Positions 18,497-31,823 are shown, counted from the first letter of the stretch. The stretch: 64,000 nucleotides of DNA from Propionivibrio limicola (GCF_009469695.1 NZ_SSSR01000002.1:62001-126000), one strand, 5' to 3'. The notes: generated by a model from the sequence alone, not told the origin. Program-made: numbers and translations.

Positions 18497-18521
18497 AATT
18501 TATTGCGATCTAGCTAAATGG

Positions 18522-19586
18522 TCAGCGGATCGTCTGCGTTAGTTCCCCGTTTTTGTAACGCTCTGCCATTTTGTCGAGCGTGATCGGCTTGATCTTGCTC
18601 GCCTGGCCGGCGGCGCCGAAGGCTTCGAGGCGGGCGACGACGATCTTACGGGCGGCTTCGCGCGCCGGCTTCAGGTATTCGCGCGGGTCGAACTTGGTCG
18701 GGTTCTGCACAAGGAAGCGGCGGATGGCGGCGGTCATGGCGAGACGGATGTCAGTGTCGATATTGACCTTGCGCACGCCGTGCTTGATGCCGGTGACGAT
18801 TTCCTCGACCGGCACGCCGTAGGTTTCCTTCATGTCGCCGCCGAATTCGCGGATTTCGGCGAGCAGTTCCTGCGGCACCGACGATGAGCCGTGCATGACG
18901 AGGTGGCAGTTCGGAATGCGCGCGTGGATTTCCTTGATGCGGTCGATGGCGAGGATGTCGCCGGTCGGCTTCTTGGTGAACTTGTAGGCGCCGTGCGAGG
19001 TGCCGATGGCGATGGCCAGCGCGTCGCATTGGGTGGCCTTGACGAAGTCGGCGGCCTGCTCGACGTCGGTCAGCAGTTGCTCGCGTGTCATGTGGCCGTC
19101 GGCGCCGTGGCCGTCTTCCTTGTCGCCCTTCATCGTTTCGAGCGAGCCGAGCACGCCGAGTTCGGCTTCGACCGAGACGCCGATGGCGTGCGAGAATTCG
19201 ACGACCTTCTTGGTCGTTTCAACGTTGTATTCGTAGGAGGCGACCGACTTGCCGTCGGCTTCAAGCGAGCCGTCCATCATCACCGAGGTGAAACCGGAGC
19301 GGATGGCGCCCATGCAGATGGCCGGCGATTGGCCGTGGTCCTGGTGCATGACGATCGGCACGTTCGGGTAGGCTTCGAGCGCGGCGAGAATCTGGTGGCG
19401 CAGGAACGGCTCGCCGGCATATTTGCGGGCGCCAGCCGAGGCTTGCAGGATGACCGGGGCGTCGAGTTCGGCGGCCGCGTCAACGATGGCCCACACCTGT
19501 TCCATGTTATTCACGTTGAAGGCGGGCAGCCCGTAGCTGTATTCGGCCGCGTGGTCGAGGAGTTGGCGAAGCGAAACGAGTGGCAT
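18522..19586 (-). CDS. fba: Class II fructose-bisphosphate aldolase
   Basis: This is a zinc-dependent aldolase interconverting fructose-1,6-bisphosphate with DHAP and glyceraldehyde-3-P. The 354-aa protein has the zinc-binding MHQDHGQSP (about residue 83), DGSLEADGK (about 108-116), [10 protein letters not shown] (zinc His, about 197) and MHGSSSVP (about 230). Length and motifs fit the Calvin-cycle subtype of class II enzymes used by many betaproteobacteria for glycolysis and gluconeogenesis; no RuBisCO is seen here. An AGGAG sequence precedes the ATG. It is the last gene of the gap-pgk-pyk-fba series. Confidence 0.95.
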   Translation of the reverse strand: MPLVSLRQLLDHAAEYSYGLPAFNVNNMEQVWAIVDAAAELDAPVILQASAGARKYAGEPFLRHQILAALEAYPNVPIVMHQDHGQSPAICMGAIRSGFTSVMMDGSLEADGKSVASYEYNVETTKKVVEFSHAIGVSVEAELGVLGSLETMKGDKEDGHGADGHMTREQLLTDVEQAADFVKATQCDALAIAIGTSHGAYKFTKKPTGDILAIDRIKEIHARIPNCHLVMHGSSSVPQELLAEIREFGGDMKETYGVPVEEIVTGIKHGVRKVNIDTDIRLAMTAAIRRFLVQNPTKFDPREYLKPAREAARKIVVARLEAFGAAGQASKIKPITLDKMAERYKNGELTQTIR

Positions 19587-19782
19587 GGAGTTCTCCTTCT
19601 GATAATCGTTATTTGGCTGTGCGTAGGTCAGGTGCGTTGAGTCTGATGCGCTCGATGCGCCGTTAACTGGTCTCCAGCGTGGCTGCCCGAGCGGCCCCCT
19701 GAGGGACTTTCATTTTAGCGCGAATGCATGCGCGGGCGGGAACTTCTGCGCCGCGCCGCTTATGCGATGTCCATGCAACTGG

Positions 19783-21216
19783 TTACTCGATGTGCTGGCC
19801 GCTGATGCGAACGATGGTCAGCGTGTTCGTGCCACCCGACTGCCCCATTTTGTCGCCGTAAGACAGGACGATGAGATCGCCTTTTTCGACGATCTCGGCC
19901 GCTTTCAGGCGTTTTTCGACGTCCCGGCAAAGAATGTCGCGGTCAGGGTTCAGGTTGTCGGTTGGCAAGGGGACTACGCCTCGGTAGAGCGTCATTTTTG
20001 TCAGTGTTTTGGCTTCGTGCGTCAGGGCGAAAATCGGGATGCCACAGTTGAGACGGCTCATCCAGAGGGCTGTTGAGCCCGTCGTGGTCAGTGCGGCGAC
20101 CGCCTTGGCTTTCGTGTGGTAGGCGGTGTACAACGCCGACATGGCGATCGACTGGTCGACGCGGGTAAACACGCGGTCGAGGAAGAGATGATCCAGTGCA
20201 GGGTGAATCGATTTTTCCGCTTCGAGACAGATGCGGTTCATCGATTCGACGGTTTCTACCGGGTATTTCCCGGCGGCGGTTTCAGCGGAGAGCATGACCG
20301 CATCGGTGCCATCAAGCACCGCGTTGGCGACGTCGGAGACTTCGGCGCGCGTCGGTACGGGGGCGTGAATCATCGACTCCATCATCTGGGTCGCGGTGAT
20401 AGTCAGCTTGTTCTTCTCGCGGGCCAGCCGGATCATGCGTTTTTGCAAGGCGGGAACGGCGGCGTCACCGACTTCGACAGCCAGGTCGCCGCGGGCGACC
20501 ATGAGGCCGTCTGATGCGTCGAGGATTTCGTCGAGGGCGGCAATTGCCTCGACACGCTCGATCTTGGCGATGATCTGCGCGCTGCCGCCGGTGGCGTACA
20601 TCAACTGTCGTGCCATATACATGTCGGCAGCGCTTTTCGGAAACGAAACGGCCAGAAAATCGGCGCCGATGTGTGCCGCCGTCTTGATGTCGTCCATGTC
20701 TTTGCCGGTCAGCGCCGGCGCCGAGAGTCCGCCGCCCTGGCGGTTGATGCCCTTGTTGTTCGACAACGGTCCACCTTGGCGAACCGTGGTGAAAATTTCG
20801 TAGTCCCGGACGTCGTCGACATCGAGAACAATCCGTCCGTCGTCGAGCAGCAGAACCGTTCCGGGGCCGACGTCCGAGGTCAGATTCTTGTAGTCGAGGC
20901 CGACGCGCTCCTGGTTTCCGAGTTCGCAGCGGGCGTCGAGAATGAATTTGTCGCCGGTGGCCAGGGTGATTTTTCCATGCTCGAATTTTCCGATACGGAT
21001 TTTCGGCCCCTGCAGGTCGGCCAGAATGCCAACCGGATGTCCAGTTCTTGCCGCGATTTCGCGCAAGGTGGTGGCTGTTTGAACATGGTCTTCGGCGGTG
21101 CCGTGCGAGAAGTTGAGGCGAAAGACATTGACGCCGGCGAGGATCAGGCGTTCGAGGATTTCCGGGTCCCGTGAGGCGGGGCCCAGCGTGGCGACGATTT
21201 TTGTATGGCGAATCAT
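19783..21216 (-). CDS. pyk: Pyruvate kinase
   Basis: Pyruvate kinase makes ATP and pyruvate from phosphoenolpyruvate in the last step of glycolysis. The 477-aa product starts RHTKIVATLGPASRDPE and contains NFSHG, LQGPKIRIG, the active-site signature IAKIERVEA and AVMLSAETAAGKYP. The length is that of single-chain bacterial enzymes. It is 196 bp upstream of fba; I see no clean hairpin in that gap. It follows the unrecognised 260-aa gene, which ends in its own terminator. Confidence 0.96.
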   Translation of the reverse strand: MIRHTKIVATLGPASRDPEILERLILAGVNVFRLNFSHGTAEDHVQTATTLREIAARTGHPVGILADLQGPKIRIGKFEHGKITLATGDKFILDARCELGNQERVGLDYKNLTSDVGPGTVLLLDDGRIVLDVDDVRDYEIFTTVRQGGPLSNNKGINRQGGGLSAPALTGKDMDDIKTAAHIGADFLAVSFPKSAADMYMARQLMYATGGSAQIIAKIERVEAIAALDEILDASDGLMVARGDLAVEVGDAAVPALQKRMIRLAREKNKLTITATQMMESMIHAPVPTRAEVSDVANAVLDGTDAVMLSAETAAGKYPVETVESMNRICLEAEKSIHPALDHLFLDRVFTRVDQSIAMSALYTAYHTKAKAVAALTTTGSTALWMSRLNCGIPIFALTHEAKTLTKMTLYRGVVPLPTDNLNPDRDILCRDVEKRLKAAEIVEKGDLIVLSYGDKMGQSGGTNTLTIVRISGQHIE

Positions 21217-21365
21217 GGGGTTCTTTGCGTGTTGTGGAGAGGCTGTCGCACGTATCGTGCGGTGAAACGGTTACTTGCTCAAGTCAAAAGGATTGCATCG
21301 ATAAGACAAGAATGCAAATCGAAAAATCCCGAAGGAACGACCGTCTTTTTTGATGCTGGAAAACA

Positions 21366-21395
21366 AAACGGGACAGTTGAGGAACTGTCCCGTTT
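21366..21395 (-). terminator. Rho-independent terminator of the 260-aa hypothetical gene
   Basis: A perfect 13-bp stem (AAACGGGACAGTT / AACTGTCCCGTTT) with a 4-nt loop is followed on the minus strand by TTGTTTT. It lies 28 bp past the stop at 21423 and is the cleanest terminator in the window. Confidence 0.9.
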
Positions 21396-21422
21396 CAAGA
21401 GCGAGGCGGATTGGCGTGCGGG

Positions 21423-22205
21423 TTAGCTGTTGGCGGATCGCCACCACGGGTTGTGTTGGTCGCGCAAAACGCTGTGTGAAAGCATTGGATAGAACGCCAG
21501 TTCTCCGTCGTTTCCGACATAGAACCCCTTCTTGACCATCCGATAGGGGAAATCCAATGCGTGGACGCGGTGCACCATCTTGCTGTCCTTGGTGGTCGGC
21601 TCGTCGCCGGTTATTGGACTGAGCACCATGAGGGCTTCGCGCAGATGATGGATGAACGGATAGGGCAGGTCGTTAACCTGGCCGTTCTCGGGGTCGGTCG
21701 CGAGTTCGCCGAGCTCCAGTTCGACAAAAAATAGACCGGGGAAGCGAATGAACTTGGTGGGCTTGGAGGTCACGCTCTCGAAGAACAGCCGGGGTTTGAG
21801 GTTGCTGACCACTAGGCTGTTTACGGGTACCAGATCCTGATACATATGCAGGCTTGGGGTGTCGTCGGCCGGCATTTCGCCGCGCTCAAGTCCGAGCGTG
21901 TGACCGTAAGCCGTGGTCAGATAAAGCTTGCCCAGAGCGCTGATCGGGAGGTGTTCAAGGACGCGATAGACCGCAATGTAAACAGAGTGCTTTGGCGTGC
22001 CGTCTTCCGCCGGGACGCAGCGCGCGATCGCTTCGTCGATTTCGAAATAGTCGCTGCGGAAGTTGGGATCGACTTCAAAGAACAGGCATTGCCCCTTCGA
22101 TTTGTAGTCGCTGCCGGTGGCATAGTATTGCCCGAATTTCTCGGGCGGGAGGTTGGAGGCAATCAGTGCTTCGGGAATCAGAGAGAAATAAAGATGTACG
22201 GTCAT
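21423..22205 (-). CDS. Conserved-looking hypothetical protein in the glycolytic cluster
   Basis: I do not recognise this 260-aa protein. It has no signal peptide, transmembrane segment or classical nucleotide-binding motif. It is acidic, with several aromatic/proline-rich stretches (RFPGLFFVELELGEL, NDLPYPFIHHLREAL), and ends in HNPWWRSANS. Codon use and base composition resemble the neighbours, and a strong terminator follows, so it is very likely a real gene. It lies between pgk (upstream) and pyk (downstream) on the same strand but in its own gaps. A role linked to carbon metabolism is suggested only by position. Confidence 0.7.
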   Translation of the reverse strand: MTVHLYFSLIPEALIASNLPPEKFGQYYATGSDYKSKGQCLFFEVDPNFRSDYFEIDEAIARCVPAEDGTPKHSVYIAVYRVLEHLPISALGKLYLTTAYGHTLGLERGEMPADDTPSLHMYQDLVPVNSLVVSNLKPRLFFESVTSKPTKFIRFPGLFFVELELGELATDPENGQVNDLPYPFIHHLREALMVLSPITGDEPTTKDSKMVHRVHALDFPYRMVKKGFYVGNDGELAFYPMLSHSVLRDQHNPWWRSANS

Positions 22206-22401
22206 GATGACAAAACCTTCCCACTGTTAAGTTTGTTAATCCCTGCGTTTATGATGGATCGGGAACGGGGTGCCTCAAACGTTGCCGATAGGTAGGTGAA
22301 AAACCTGTTGCGATTATAGTGCGGAGCCTCCGGGGTGTCATTGGAACAAAAGGTGGTAAAGGCGGTAAAGGCGGGGTCGGAAACCGCGTGGGGAAAAGCC
22401 A

Positions 22402-22438
22402 TATCGGCCATCGGGGACTCAAATCGCGATGGCCGATA
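22402..22438 (-). terminator. Hairpin downstream of pgk
   Basis: A perfect 12-bp inverted repeat (TATCGGCCATCG / CGATGGCCGATA, 13-nt loop) begins 15 bp after the pgk stop. On the minus strand it is followed by a moderately T-rich GGCTTTTCCCC. It is probably a terminator or a 3'-end stabilising stem. Confidence 0.65.
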
Positions 22439-22452
22439 CATGCCGGATGGCG

Positions 22453-23622
22453 TCAGTTCGCGAAACGCGATTCCAGGATGTCTACGGCCGGCAAGCGCTT
22501 GCCTTCGAGGAACTCAAGGAAGGCGCCGCCCGCGGTCGAGATGTAGCCGACCTTGTCTTCGATCTTGAAGACGTTGATGGCGGAAACGGTGTCGCCGCCA
22601 CCGGCGAGGGTGAAGGCCTTCGAGTTGGCAATGGCCTGTGCCAGCTCCTTCGTGCCGTTGGCGAAAGCGTCCATTTCAAACACGCCGACCGGGCCGTTCC
22701 AGACTACGGTGCCTGCCTTGGCGATGATTTCCGCCAGCGCTTTGGCCGATTGCGGGCCGATGTCGAGGATCAGGTCATCATCGGCAACGTCGTCGATGCT
22801 CTTGATCGTCGCCGGAGCCGCTGCGGAAAACTCCTTGGCGCAGACGACGTCGGTCGGCAGCGGTACGTTGACCTTGGCCATGACGCGTTTTGCTTGTTCC
22901 ACGAGGTCCGGTTCGGCGAGCGACTTGCCAATTTTCTTGCCGGTGGCCAGCAGGAAGGTGTTGGCGATGCCGCCGCCGACGACCAGTTGATCAACCTTTT
23001 CCGACAGGCTTTCGAGGACCGAGAGCTTGGTCGACACTTTCGATCCCCCGACAATGGCGACGAGCGGGCGTGCCGGCTGGGCGAGTGCCTTGGTCAGCGC
23101 TTCGAGTTCGGAGGCGACACAGGGGCCGGCGCAGGCGATTCCGGCGTATTTGCCGATACCGTATGTTGTGGCTTCGGCGCGGTGGGCAGTGCCGAAAGCG
23201 TCCATGACCCAGATGTCGCAGAGCGCGGCCATTTTTTGCGACAAGGCGTCATCGCATTTTTTCTCGCCTTTGTTGCAACGGCTGTTTTCCAGCAGGACGA
23301 CTTCGCCGGGTTTGACGTCAAAGCCGCCGTCAACCCAGTTCTGCACCAGTTTCACGTCCTTGCCGAGCAGTTCGCTCATGCGTTTGGCTACGGGGGCGAG
23401 CGAATCCTCCGGCTTGAACTCGCCTTCGGTCGGCCGGCCAAGGTGCGATGTGACCATGACCGCGGCGTTGTTTGAGAGGGCGTACTGGATCCCCGGCAGC
23501 GCGGCCTTGATGCGCGTGTCGTCGGTGATGGCGAGCGAATCGTCCTGCGGTACGTTCAGGTCGGCGCGAATAAAGACACGTTTTCCGGAAACGTCGAGAT
23601 CGGTAAGTTTTTTGAAAGTCAT
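22453..23622 (-). CDS. pgk: Phosphoglycerate kinase
   Basis: Pgk transfers the acyl phosphate of 1,3-bisphosphoglycerate to ADP. The 389-aa protein shows [14 protein letters not shown] (about residues 14-27), TSHLGRP (about 60-66), [22 protein letters not shown] and the C-terminal nucleotide-binding GGGDTVSAI. Length matches the family (387-395). It lies 68 bp downstream of gap, with the gap terminator in between. Confidence 0.97.
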   Translation of the reverse strand: MTFKKLTDLDVSGKRVFIRADLNVPQDDSLAITDDTRIKAALPGIQYALSNNAAVMVTSHLGRPTEGEFKPEDSLAPVAKRMSELLGKDVKLVQNWVDGGFDVKPGEVVLLENSRCNKGEKKCDDALSQKMAALCDIWVMDAFGTAHRAEATTYGIGKYAGIACAGPCVASELEALTKALAQPARPLVAIVGGSKVSTKLSVLESLSEKVDQLVVGGGIANTFLLATGKKIGKSLAEPDLVEQAKRVMAKVNVPLPTDVVCAKEFSAAAPATIKSIDDVADDDLILDIGPQSAKALAEIIAKAGTVVWNGPVGVFEMDAFANGTKELAQAIANSKAFTLAGGGDTVSAINVFKIEDKVGYISTAGGAFLEFLEGKRLPAVDILESRFAN

Positions 23623-23657
23623 TTCGTTCGTCGAAACAGAGAGCGTGGAAACAAAAA

Positions 23658-23678
23658 AAGGGTGCCAAAGGCACCCTT
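23658..23678 (-). terminator. Rho-independent terminator of gap
   Basis: The stem AAGGGTGCC / GGCACCCTT with a 3-nt loop is followed on the minus strand by a run of T (complement of AAAAAAA at 23653-23659). It lies 12 bp past the gap stop, so read-through into pgk must be partial or pgk has its own promoter. Confidence 0.85.
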
Positions 23679-23690
23679 GGGGTCAGAGGC

Positions 23691-25076
<1,386 letters not shown>

Positions 25077-26711
25077 ATGACGATTACTTCTTCGCCCGCG
25101 TGGGCTGCCATCGAAGCCCAGCGACATTCCCTGCAAGCTGTTTACCTGCGGGAGTTGTTTGCGCAAAATCCCGAACGTGTTCGTTCGTTGTCGCTATCGT
25201 TCGATGGTCTCCATTACGATTTTTCAAAGCAGCGCTTGACCGCTGAAACGGTCCAATCGTTGTCGGCGCTGGCATCGGCGGCCGGCGTGCGCGAAGCCAT
25301 TGAACGGATGTTTGCCGGCGAGCGCATCAATGTCAGTGAAGACCGTTCCGTTTTGCATGTGGCTTTGCGGAAAACGGATGGTGCGTTCCCGGCTGAGCCG
25401 TTTGACGTGATGCCCGAGGTGCTCGAAACCCGGCAACGGATGGCCGAGTTTGCTGAACAGGTGCGTGAGGGGCGTTGTCTCGGGCATCACGGCATGCCGA
25501 TTCGCTCCGTGGTGAATATCGGTATTGGCGGCTCCGATCTCGGGCCGAAGATGGCCAATCAGGCGCTGCGCTCCATTGCGCATCCGGCGCTGTCCGTGCA
25601 TTACGTTTCAAACCTCGATGGCGCTCAACTGGCTCCATTGCTGCAGACGCTCGATCCGCGGACGACACTGTTCATTGTGGCGAGCAAAACCTTCACCACG
25701 CAGGAAACGATGCTCAATGCCAACACGGCGCGCGATTGGTTGCGGGCTAATCTCGGCGAGGAGGTGGTGCTGCAAAACCATTTTGTCGCCGTCTCCAGCC
25801 GGCCGGAGCGCGCCGTTGAGTTCGGCGTTCGCGCGGATCGCGTTTTTCCGCTCTGGGACTGGGTGGGGGGGCGGTTTTCCTTGTGGTCGGCCGTTGGTCT
25901 GGCGCTTATGATTGCGATCGGCCCCCATGCCTTCGGCGAGTTATTGGCCGGCGCGGAGCGGATGGATGAACACTTCCGTACCGCACCGTTCGAGCGCAAC
26001 CTGCCGGTAATGATGGCGCTGATCGGTATCTGGAATACGAATTTCCTGGGGGCGACAACGCACGCCGTGTTGCCGTACAACGAATCGCTCAAGTATTTCC
26101 CTCCTTTCCTGCAGCAGCTTGAAATGGAGAGCAATGGCAAATCGGTGGGGGCTGGGGGCGAATCGATCGACTGTTCGACGTCGCCGATTGTCTGGGGGGG
26201 GCTTGGCAATAACGGCCAGCACGCCTTCTTTCAACTTTTGCATCAGGGCGGCCGGTTGGTGCCATGCGACTTCATTGTCGCGGTGCGTTCCGACTACCCC
26301 TTGCCCGGGCACCAAGAAGCCTTGTTGGCCAACTGTTTTGCCCAGAGTGCGGCACTGGCCTTTGGCAAGAACGAGGACGAGGTCAGGGCCGGTATGGAGA
26401 AGGAGAAACTCGCGCCGGAGGAAATCGAGCGCCTTCTGCCGCACCGGATTTTCAAGGGCAACCAACCTTCGTCAACCCTGCTGCTGACGAGCCTGACTCC
26501 GCGCACGCTGGGTTCGCTGATTGCGCTCTATGAGCACAAAGTGTTTGTGCAGGGCGTGATCTGGGGGATCAATTCCTTCGATCAGTGGGGCGTCGAGTTG
26601 GGCAAGGCCATGGCCAGCCGCATTTTGCCCGCGATTCACGATCCGGCGCTGGCTGCGGATTTTGATGCTTCGACGCAGAGCCTGCTGGCGTTTTGCCGCG
26701 AGCATCTTTGA
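25077..26711 (+). CDS. pgi: Glucose-6-phosphate isomerase
   Basis: Pgi interconverts glucose-6-P and fructose-6-P, here linking the glycolytic genes on one side to the glycogen genes on the other. The 544-aa protein has VVNIGIGGSDLGPKMA (about residues 143-158), the PGI signature around VGGRFSLWSAVGL (about 263-275), and GVIWGINSFDQWGVELGK near the C-terminus with the catalytic lysine. The start at 25077 has AAGGTG upstream, and MTITSSPAW aligns with the family N-terminus. It is the first gene of a plus-strand run pgi-pgm-glgC-glgA. Confidence 0.96.
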   Translation: MTITSSPAWAAIEAQRHSLQAVYLRELFAQNPERVRSLSLSFDGLHYDFSKQRLTAETVQSLSALASAAGVREAIERMFAGERINVSEDRSVLHVALRKTDGAFPAEPFDVMPEVLETRQRMAEFAEQVREGRCLGHHGMPIRSVVNIGIGGSDLGPKMANQALRSIAHPALSVHYVSNLDGAQLAPLLQTLDPRTTLFIVASKTFTTQETMLNANTARDWLRANLGEEVVLQNHFVAVSSRPERAVEFGVRADRVFPLWDWVGGRFSLWSAVGLALMIAIGPHAFGELLAGAERMDEHFRTAPFERNLPVMMALIGIWNTNFLGATTHAVLPYNESLKYFPPFLQQLEMESNGKSVGAGGESIDCSTSPIVWGGLGNNGQHAFFQLLHQGGRLVPCDFIVAVRSDYPLPGHQEALLANCFAQSAALAFGKNEDEVRAGMEKEKLAPEEIERLLPHRIFKGNQPSSTLLLTSLTPRTLGSLIALYEHKVFVQGVIWGINSFDQWGVELGKAMASRILPAIHDPALAADFDASTQSLLAFCREHL

Positions 26712-26788
26712 TGATGTTTTGACCATCGGAATCGTTTGAGATTTTCCATGGGCGGACAAGGCGCATGAGCGCCCCGCTCACAGACTAG

Positions 26789-28435
<1,647 letters not shown>

Positions 28436-28511
28436 AAGAATTCTTTGAACGGGCCGCCGGAAAAAAGTCATCGCGGCGGTCGTGGCAGTTGTCGATAAGG
28501 GAGAGAACAAG

Positions 28512-29783
28512 ATGTTGGAGAGACGCACTTTTCAGTTGCCCGGTCGGGCAGTAGCGCTGGTGCTCGCCGGGGGGCGTGGTAGCCGGCTGTATGAATTGAC
28601 TGATCGCCGGGCCAAGCCTGCCGTGTATTTCGGTGGCAAGTTCCGTATTGTGGATTTCGCGATGTCCAACTGCGTGAATTCGGGCATCCGCCGAATTGGT
28701 GTCGTTACCCAGTACAAATCGCACAGCCTGTTGCGTCACGTCCAGCGTGGCTGGAGTTTCCTGCGGGGCGAAGTTAACGAGTTCGTTGATCTGTTGCCGG
28801 CGCAGCAGCGCGTTGACGAGGAATCGTGGTACCGCGGTACGGCAGACGCGGTTTACCAGAACATTGACATTATCGAAAACTACTCGCCGTCGCCCGAGTA
28901 TGTGGTGATTCTGGCGGGCGACCACGTGTACAAGATGAACTATGCGGCGATGCTCGTCGATCACGTTGAAAGCGGCGCTGAGTGCACCATCGCCTGCATC
29001 GAGGTGCCACGAAAGGATGCGACCGGTTTTGGCGTCATGGCCGTCGATGCGAGCAATCGGATTACCGAGTTCGTCGAAAAGCCCGCCGATCCACCGTGTG
29101 TTTCGGGCAAGCCTGATCGCTCGTTGTGCAGCATGGGCATTTACATCTTCAATGCACAGTATCTGTACAACGAATTGCAGCGCGACCTTTCCGATCCGGC
29201 GTCAAGCCACGATTTCGGCAAGGACATCATTCCGCAAGCCGTGCGCAACGGCGTCGCCATGGCGCATTCGTTTGATCGCAGCTGCGTGCATGCGCCCGAC
29301 GAGGCGCCGGGCAAGGAGCACTATTGGCGTGACGTCGGAACTGTCGATGCGTATTGGGAGGCGAATATCGACTTGACGGCAACTGATCCTGCCCTGAATC
29401 TCTATGATCGAAGCTGGCCGATCTGGACCTACCAGGCGCAATTGCCGCCGGCAAAATTCGTGCACAACCATCTCGACCGGCGTGGCATCGCGATCGAATC
29501 AACGGTCGCCGGCGGTTGCATCGTCTCGGGCGAATTGAACCGGTCCTTGTTGTTCTCGGCCTGTCGTGTGCATTCGTATTCCCAAGTCAATTGGTCCGTG
29601 TTGTTACCCGATGTCGATGTCGGCCGGGGAGCGCGGTTGAACCGCTGCATCATCGATCACGGCGTCAGTATCCCGGCCGGGATGGTGATCGGCGAAGACC
29701 CGGTTGAAGATGCGCGGCGTTTCCGGCGTACCGATAATGGCGTAACGCTGGTGACGCGCCGCATGATCGAACGCTTGTCCTGA
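28512..29783 (+). CDS. glgC: Glucose-1-phosphate adenylyltransferase
   Basis: GlgC makes ADP-glucose from glucose-1-P and ATP, the committed and allosterically controlled step of glycogen synthesis. The 423-aa protein has [20 protein letters not shown] (residues about 17-36), [12 protein letters not shown], the sugar-binding VEKP segment and SMGIYIF. The C-terminal left-handed helix domain contains [18 protein letters not shown] chose the ATG at 28512, because a few upstream in-frame codons lack homology. Length fits the E. coli-type enzyme (431). It is followed 16 bp later by glgA. Confidence 0.96.
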   Translation: MLERRTFQLPGRAVALVLAGGRGSRLYELTDRRAKPAVYFGGKFRIVDFAMSNCVNSGIRRIGVVTQYKSHSLLRHVQRGWSFLRGEVNEFVDLLPAQQRVDEESWYRGTADAVYQNIDIIENYSPSPEYVVILAGDHVYKMNYAAMLVDHVESGAECTIACIEVPRKDATGFGVMAVDASNRITEFVEKPADPPCVSGKPDRSLCSMGIYIFNAQYLYNELQRDLSDPASSHDFGKDIIPQAVRNGVAMAHSFDRSCVHAPDEAPGKEHYWRDVGTVDAYWEANIDLTATDPALNLYDRSWPIWTYQAQLPPAKFVHNHLDRRGIAIESTVAGGCIVSGELNRSLLFSACRVHSYSQVNWSVLLPDVDVGRGARLNRCIIDHGVSIPAGMVIGEDPVEDARRFRRTDNGVTLVTRRMIERLS

Positions 29784-29799
29784 ATTTTTTGCTGACTGA

Positions 29800-31242
29800 A
29801 TGATGCGCATACTTCACGTTGCTTCCGAAATCTACCCGCTGGTGAAAACAGGCGGCCTGGCCGATGTACTGGGCTCCTTGCCGCCGGCGCTCGTCAAACG
29901 CGGACTCGATGTACGGATCTTGCTGCCAGGGTTACCCGGCATTCTTAACGGAATGACGGGGCTCAAGCCGGTGATGCGGATTGGCCCGGTGTTCGGTGCG
30001 GCGACGGTCAACCTCCTTGCTGGTCGCTTGCCCGACAGCGGGCTGGAAGCTTACGTCATCGATGCGCCGTTTCTGTACCGGCGCGACGGGAATCCCTATG
30101 TCGGCCCGGATGGCCATGACTGGTCGGACAACCATCGTCGTTTTGGTCTGCTCGGATGGGTGGCGGCACATCTTGCCGCAGGCGAACTGGACGAGAACTG
30201 GATGCCGGAAGTCGTTCATGCACACGACTGGCATGCCGGCCTGGCGGCCGTCTATATCGCCCAGAACCCGGGGTTGCAGACGAAAACCGTTTTCACTATC
30301 CACAACCTCGCCTTTCGCGGGATTTTCCCGATTGAGAGTCATCTTGACCTCGGCTTGCCGACGCGCAAATTGACGCCGCGGGGCATCGAATTCCACGGGA
30401 AATTGTCGTTCATGAAGGGCGGGTTGATCTTCTCCGACAAGATCACGACGGTGAGTCCGACCTATGCGCGCGAAATCTGCACGCCGGAATTCGGGTGCGG
30501 GCTTGAAGGCGTGTTGCGCGATCGTTCTGCCGATCTCTCCGGGATCCTGAATGGCGTCGATTACGCGGTGTGGAACCCGGACGATCCAGCGATTGCCCGT
30601 CGCTACAGCGTTGATGATCTTGCCGGAAAGAGCGACTGCAAGCGTGCCTTGCAAGCCCAGTTCGGGCTGTCGACCGAGGCGCGAGGTCCGCTGTTCGCCG
30701 TGGTCAGTCGCCTGACGTCGCAGAAAGGCATGGACCTCTTGTTGGCGGCGCTCCCCGATCTCCTGCGCGATGGAGGTCAGTTGGCCGTCCTAGGAACGGG
30801 CGAGGGCGATCTCGAAGCGGGTTTCCGCTACGCGGCGTCTTCGAATCCGGGGAGCGTGGCGGTCTATATCGGCTATGACGAAGAACTGTCCCATCGCTTC
30901 ATGGCCGGTGCGGACGTGTTGCTGGTTCCCTCGCGCTTCGAACCGTGCGGCCTGACCCAGCTTTATGCCTTGCGTTATGGAACGTTGCCTCTGGTACGGC
31001 GCGTGGGCGGACTGGCGGATACCGTTGTCGATGTGACGCCGGAAAATCTTGCGGCCGACCGGGCGACCGGCTTCGTTTTCGACGATGCGGCGCGTCATGC
31101 GCTCGGCGCGCGTCTGACCGAGGTGTGTGCGTTCTATCATGACCGCGATGCATGGCGCCAGGTCCAGCGGCGCGGCATGATGCAGGATTTTTCCTGGGAT
31201 GGTTCCGCCGCAAATTACGAGGCGCTTTATCGATCGTTGTGA
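29800..31242 (+). CDS. glgA: Glycogen synthase (ADP-glucose, GT5)
   Basis: GlgA extends alpha-1,4-glucan chains from ADP-glucose. The 480-aa GT-B enzyme begins [27 protein letters not shown] is the ADP-glucose-binding motif. It has HAHDWHAGL (about residues 143-151) and the C-terminal [18 protein letters not shown] (catalytic Glu region, about 374-391). Two ATGs in tandem (29800, 29803) are both possible starts. It closes the pgi-pgm-glgC-glgA run and is followed by a strong hairpin. Confidence 0.96.
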   Translation: MMRILHVASEIYPLVKTGGLADVLGSLPPALVKRGLDVRILLPGLPGILNGMTGLKPVMRIGPVFGAATVNLLAGRLPDSGLEAYVIDAPFLYRRDGNPYVGPDGHDWSDNHRRFGLLGWVAAHLAAGELDENWMPEVVHAHDWHAGLAAVYIAQNPGLQTKTVFTIHNLAFRGIFPIESHLDLGLPTRKLTPRGIEFHGKLSFMKGGLIFSDKITTVSPTYAREICTPEFGCGLEGVLRDRSADLSGILNGVDYAVWNPDDPAIARRYSVDDLAGKSDCKRALQAQFGLSTEARGPLFAVVSRLTSQKGMDLLLAALPDLLRDGGQLAVLGTGEGDLEAGFRYAASSNPGSVAVYIGYDEELSHRFMAGADVLLVPSRFEPCGLTQLYALRYGTLPLVRRVGGLADTVVDVTPENLAADRATGFVFDDAARHALGARLTEVCAFYHDRDAWRQVQRRGMMQDFSWDGSAANYEALYRSL

Positions 31243-31264
31243 TTCATGCTGCAACAAAGCGGCC

Positions 31265-31319
31265 AAGGCCCCGCAAACTGATGTTCCTCTCGTAACGGAG
31301 CATCAGTTTTCGGGGCCTT
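31265..31319 (+). terminator. Long hairpin after glgA
   Basis: AAGGCCCCGcAAACTGATG pairs with CATCAGTTTtCGGGGCCTT: 18 of 19 positions pair, with one internal mismatch and a 17-nt loop. It starts 22 bp after the glgA stop. There is no pure T-tract (TTCTGACAAC follows), so termination is likely but may be Rho-assisted. The rest of the gap up to 31469 shows nothing I can identify. Confidence 0.7.
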
Positions 31320-31469
31320 CTGACAACGGGGGCAAGAGAAGTGCCGGTCAATAATCCCTGACTGGCGCAGGGCGCTGGCAAAACGCAGCGGGTCTGTTCG
31401 GGGGGAAGGGGGCGGCTTGGCCTGCCAACCCCTCCGCGTGGGCTTTTGGCGACGGAGGTGCTTGATCGC

Positions 31470-31823
31470 TTACTGAGCAGCGTTCAGACGAGCCTCGATA
31501 TCCTTCTCGGCTTCGATCCAGTCGCGTACAGGATCGCTCAGGAAATTGTGGCTTTCGGCGCGGAAATAGGCGGCTTCCGCAATCATGCGATAGCGCTGCT
31601 CGTCCGTGATGGCGGGTCCGTTTGCCGTGCTTTTGGCCGCTTTTGTTGCGGTTTTGGTGGTGGTTGTTTTGGCTTTTTTCGCGGCGGGAGCCGTTTTGGC
31701 CACAGCGGCTTTTTTGATCGGCTCGGGCTTTTCTGCGGCGGCGGTCGTGGCCTTCGTGGCCGGTTTTTTCGTCGTTGCTTTTGTGGTCGCTTGCGGGGTC
31801 GTCTTGGTGTTCGTCTCAGCCAT
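31470..31823 (-). CDS. DUF2934 protein with Lys/Ala/Thr-rich histone-like N-terminal tail
   Basis: This is a 117-aa protein. Residues about 1-70 are a low-complexity basic tail built of KATTKKPATKATT- and KTATKAAKS-like units, similar in composition to histone H1 and AlgP tails. Residues about 72-112 form a DUF2934 domain (ITDEQRYRMIAEAAYFRAE, then DPVRDWIEAEKDIEARL). The start is the ATG at 31821-31823, preceded by a near-perfect AGGAGGTAG; a longer frame to 31865 has no such support. It lies inside the glycogen locus, downstream of malQ. The function of DUF2934 is unknown; the tail suggests nucleic acid or polyanion binding, which is inference only. Confidence 0.8.
   Translation of the reverse strand: MAETNTKTTPQATTKATTKKPATKATTAAAEKPEPIKKAAVAKTAPAAKKAKTTTTKTATKAAKSTANGPAITDEQRYRMIAEAAYFRAESHNFLSDPVRDWIEAEKDIEARLNAAQ

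Noticed and set aside
22355-22372. Direct repeat of GGTAAAGGC (two copies) between pgk and the 260-aa gene.
   Set aside because: Only two short units with no link to a promoter, hairpin or gene; could be chance.
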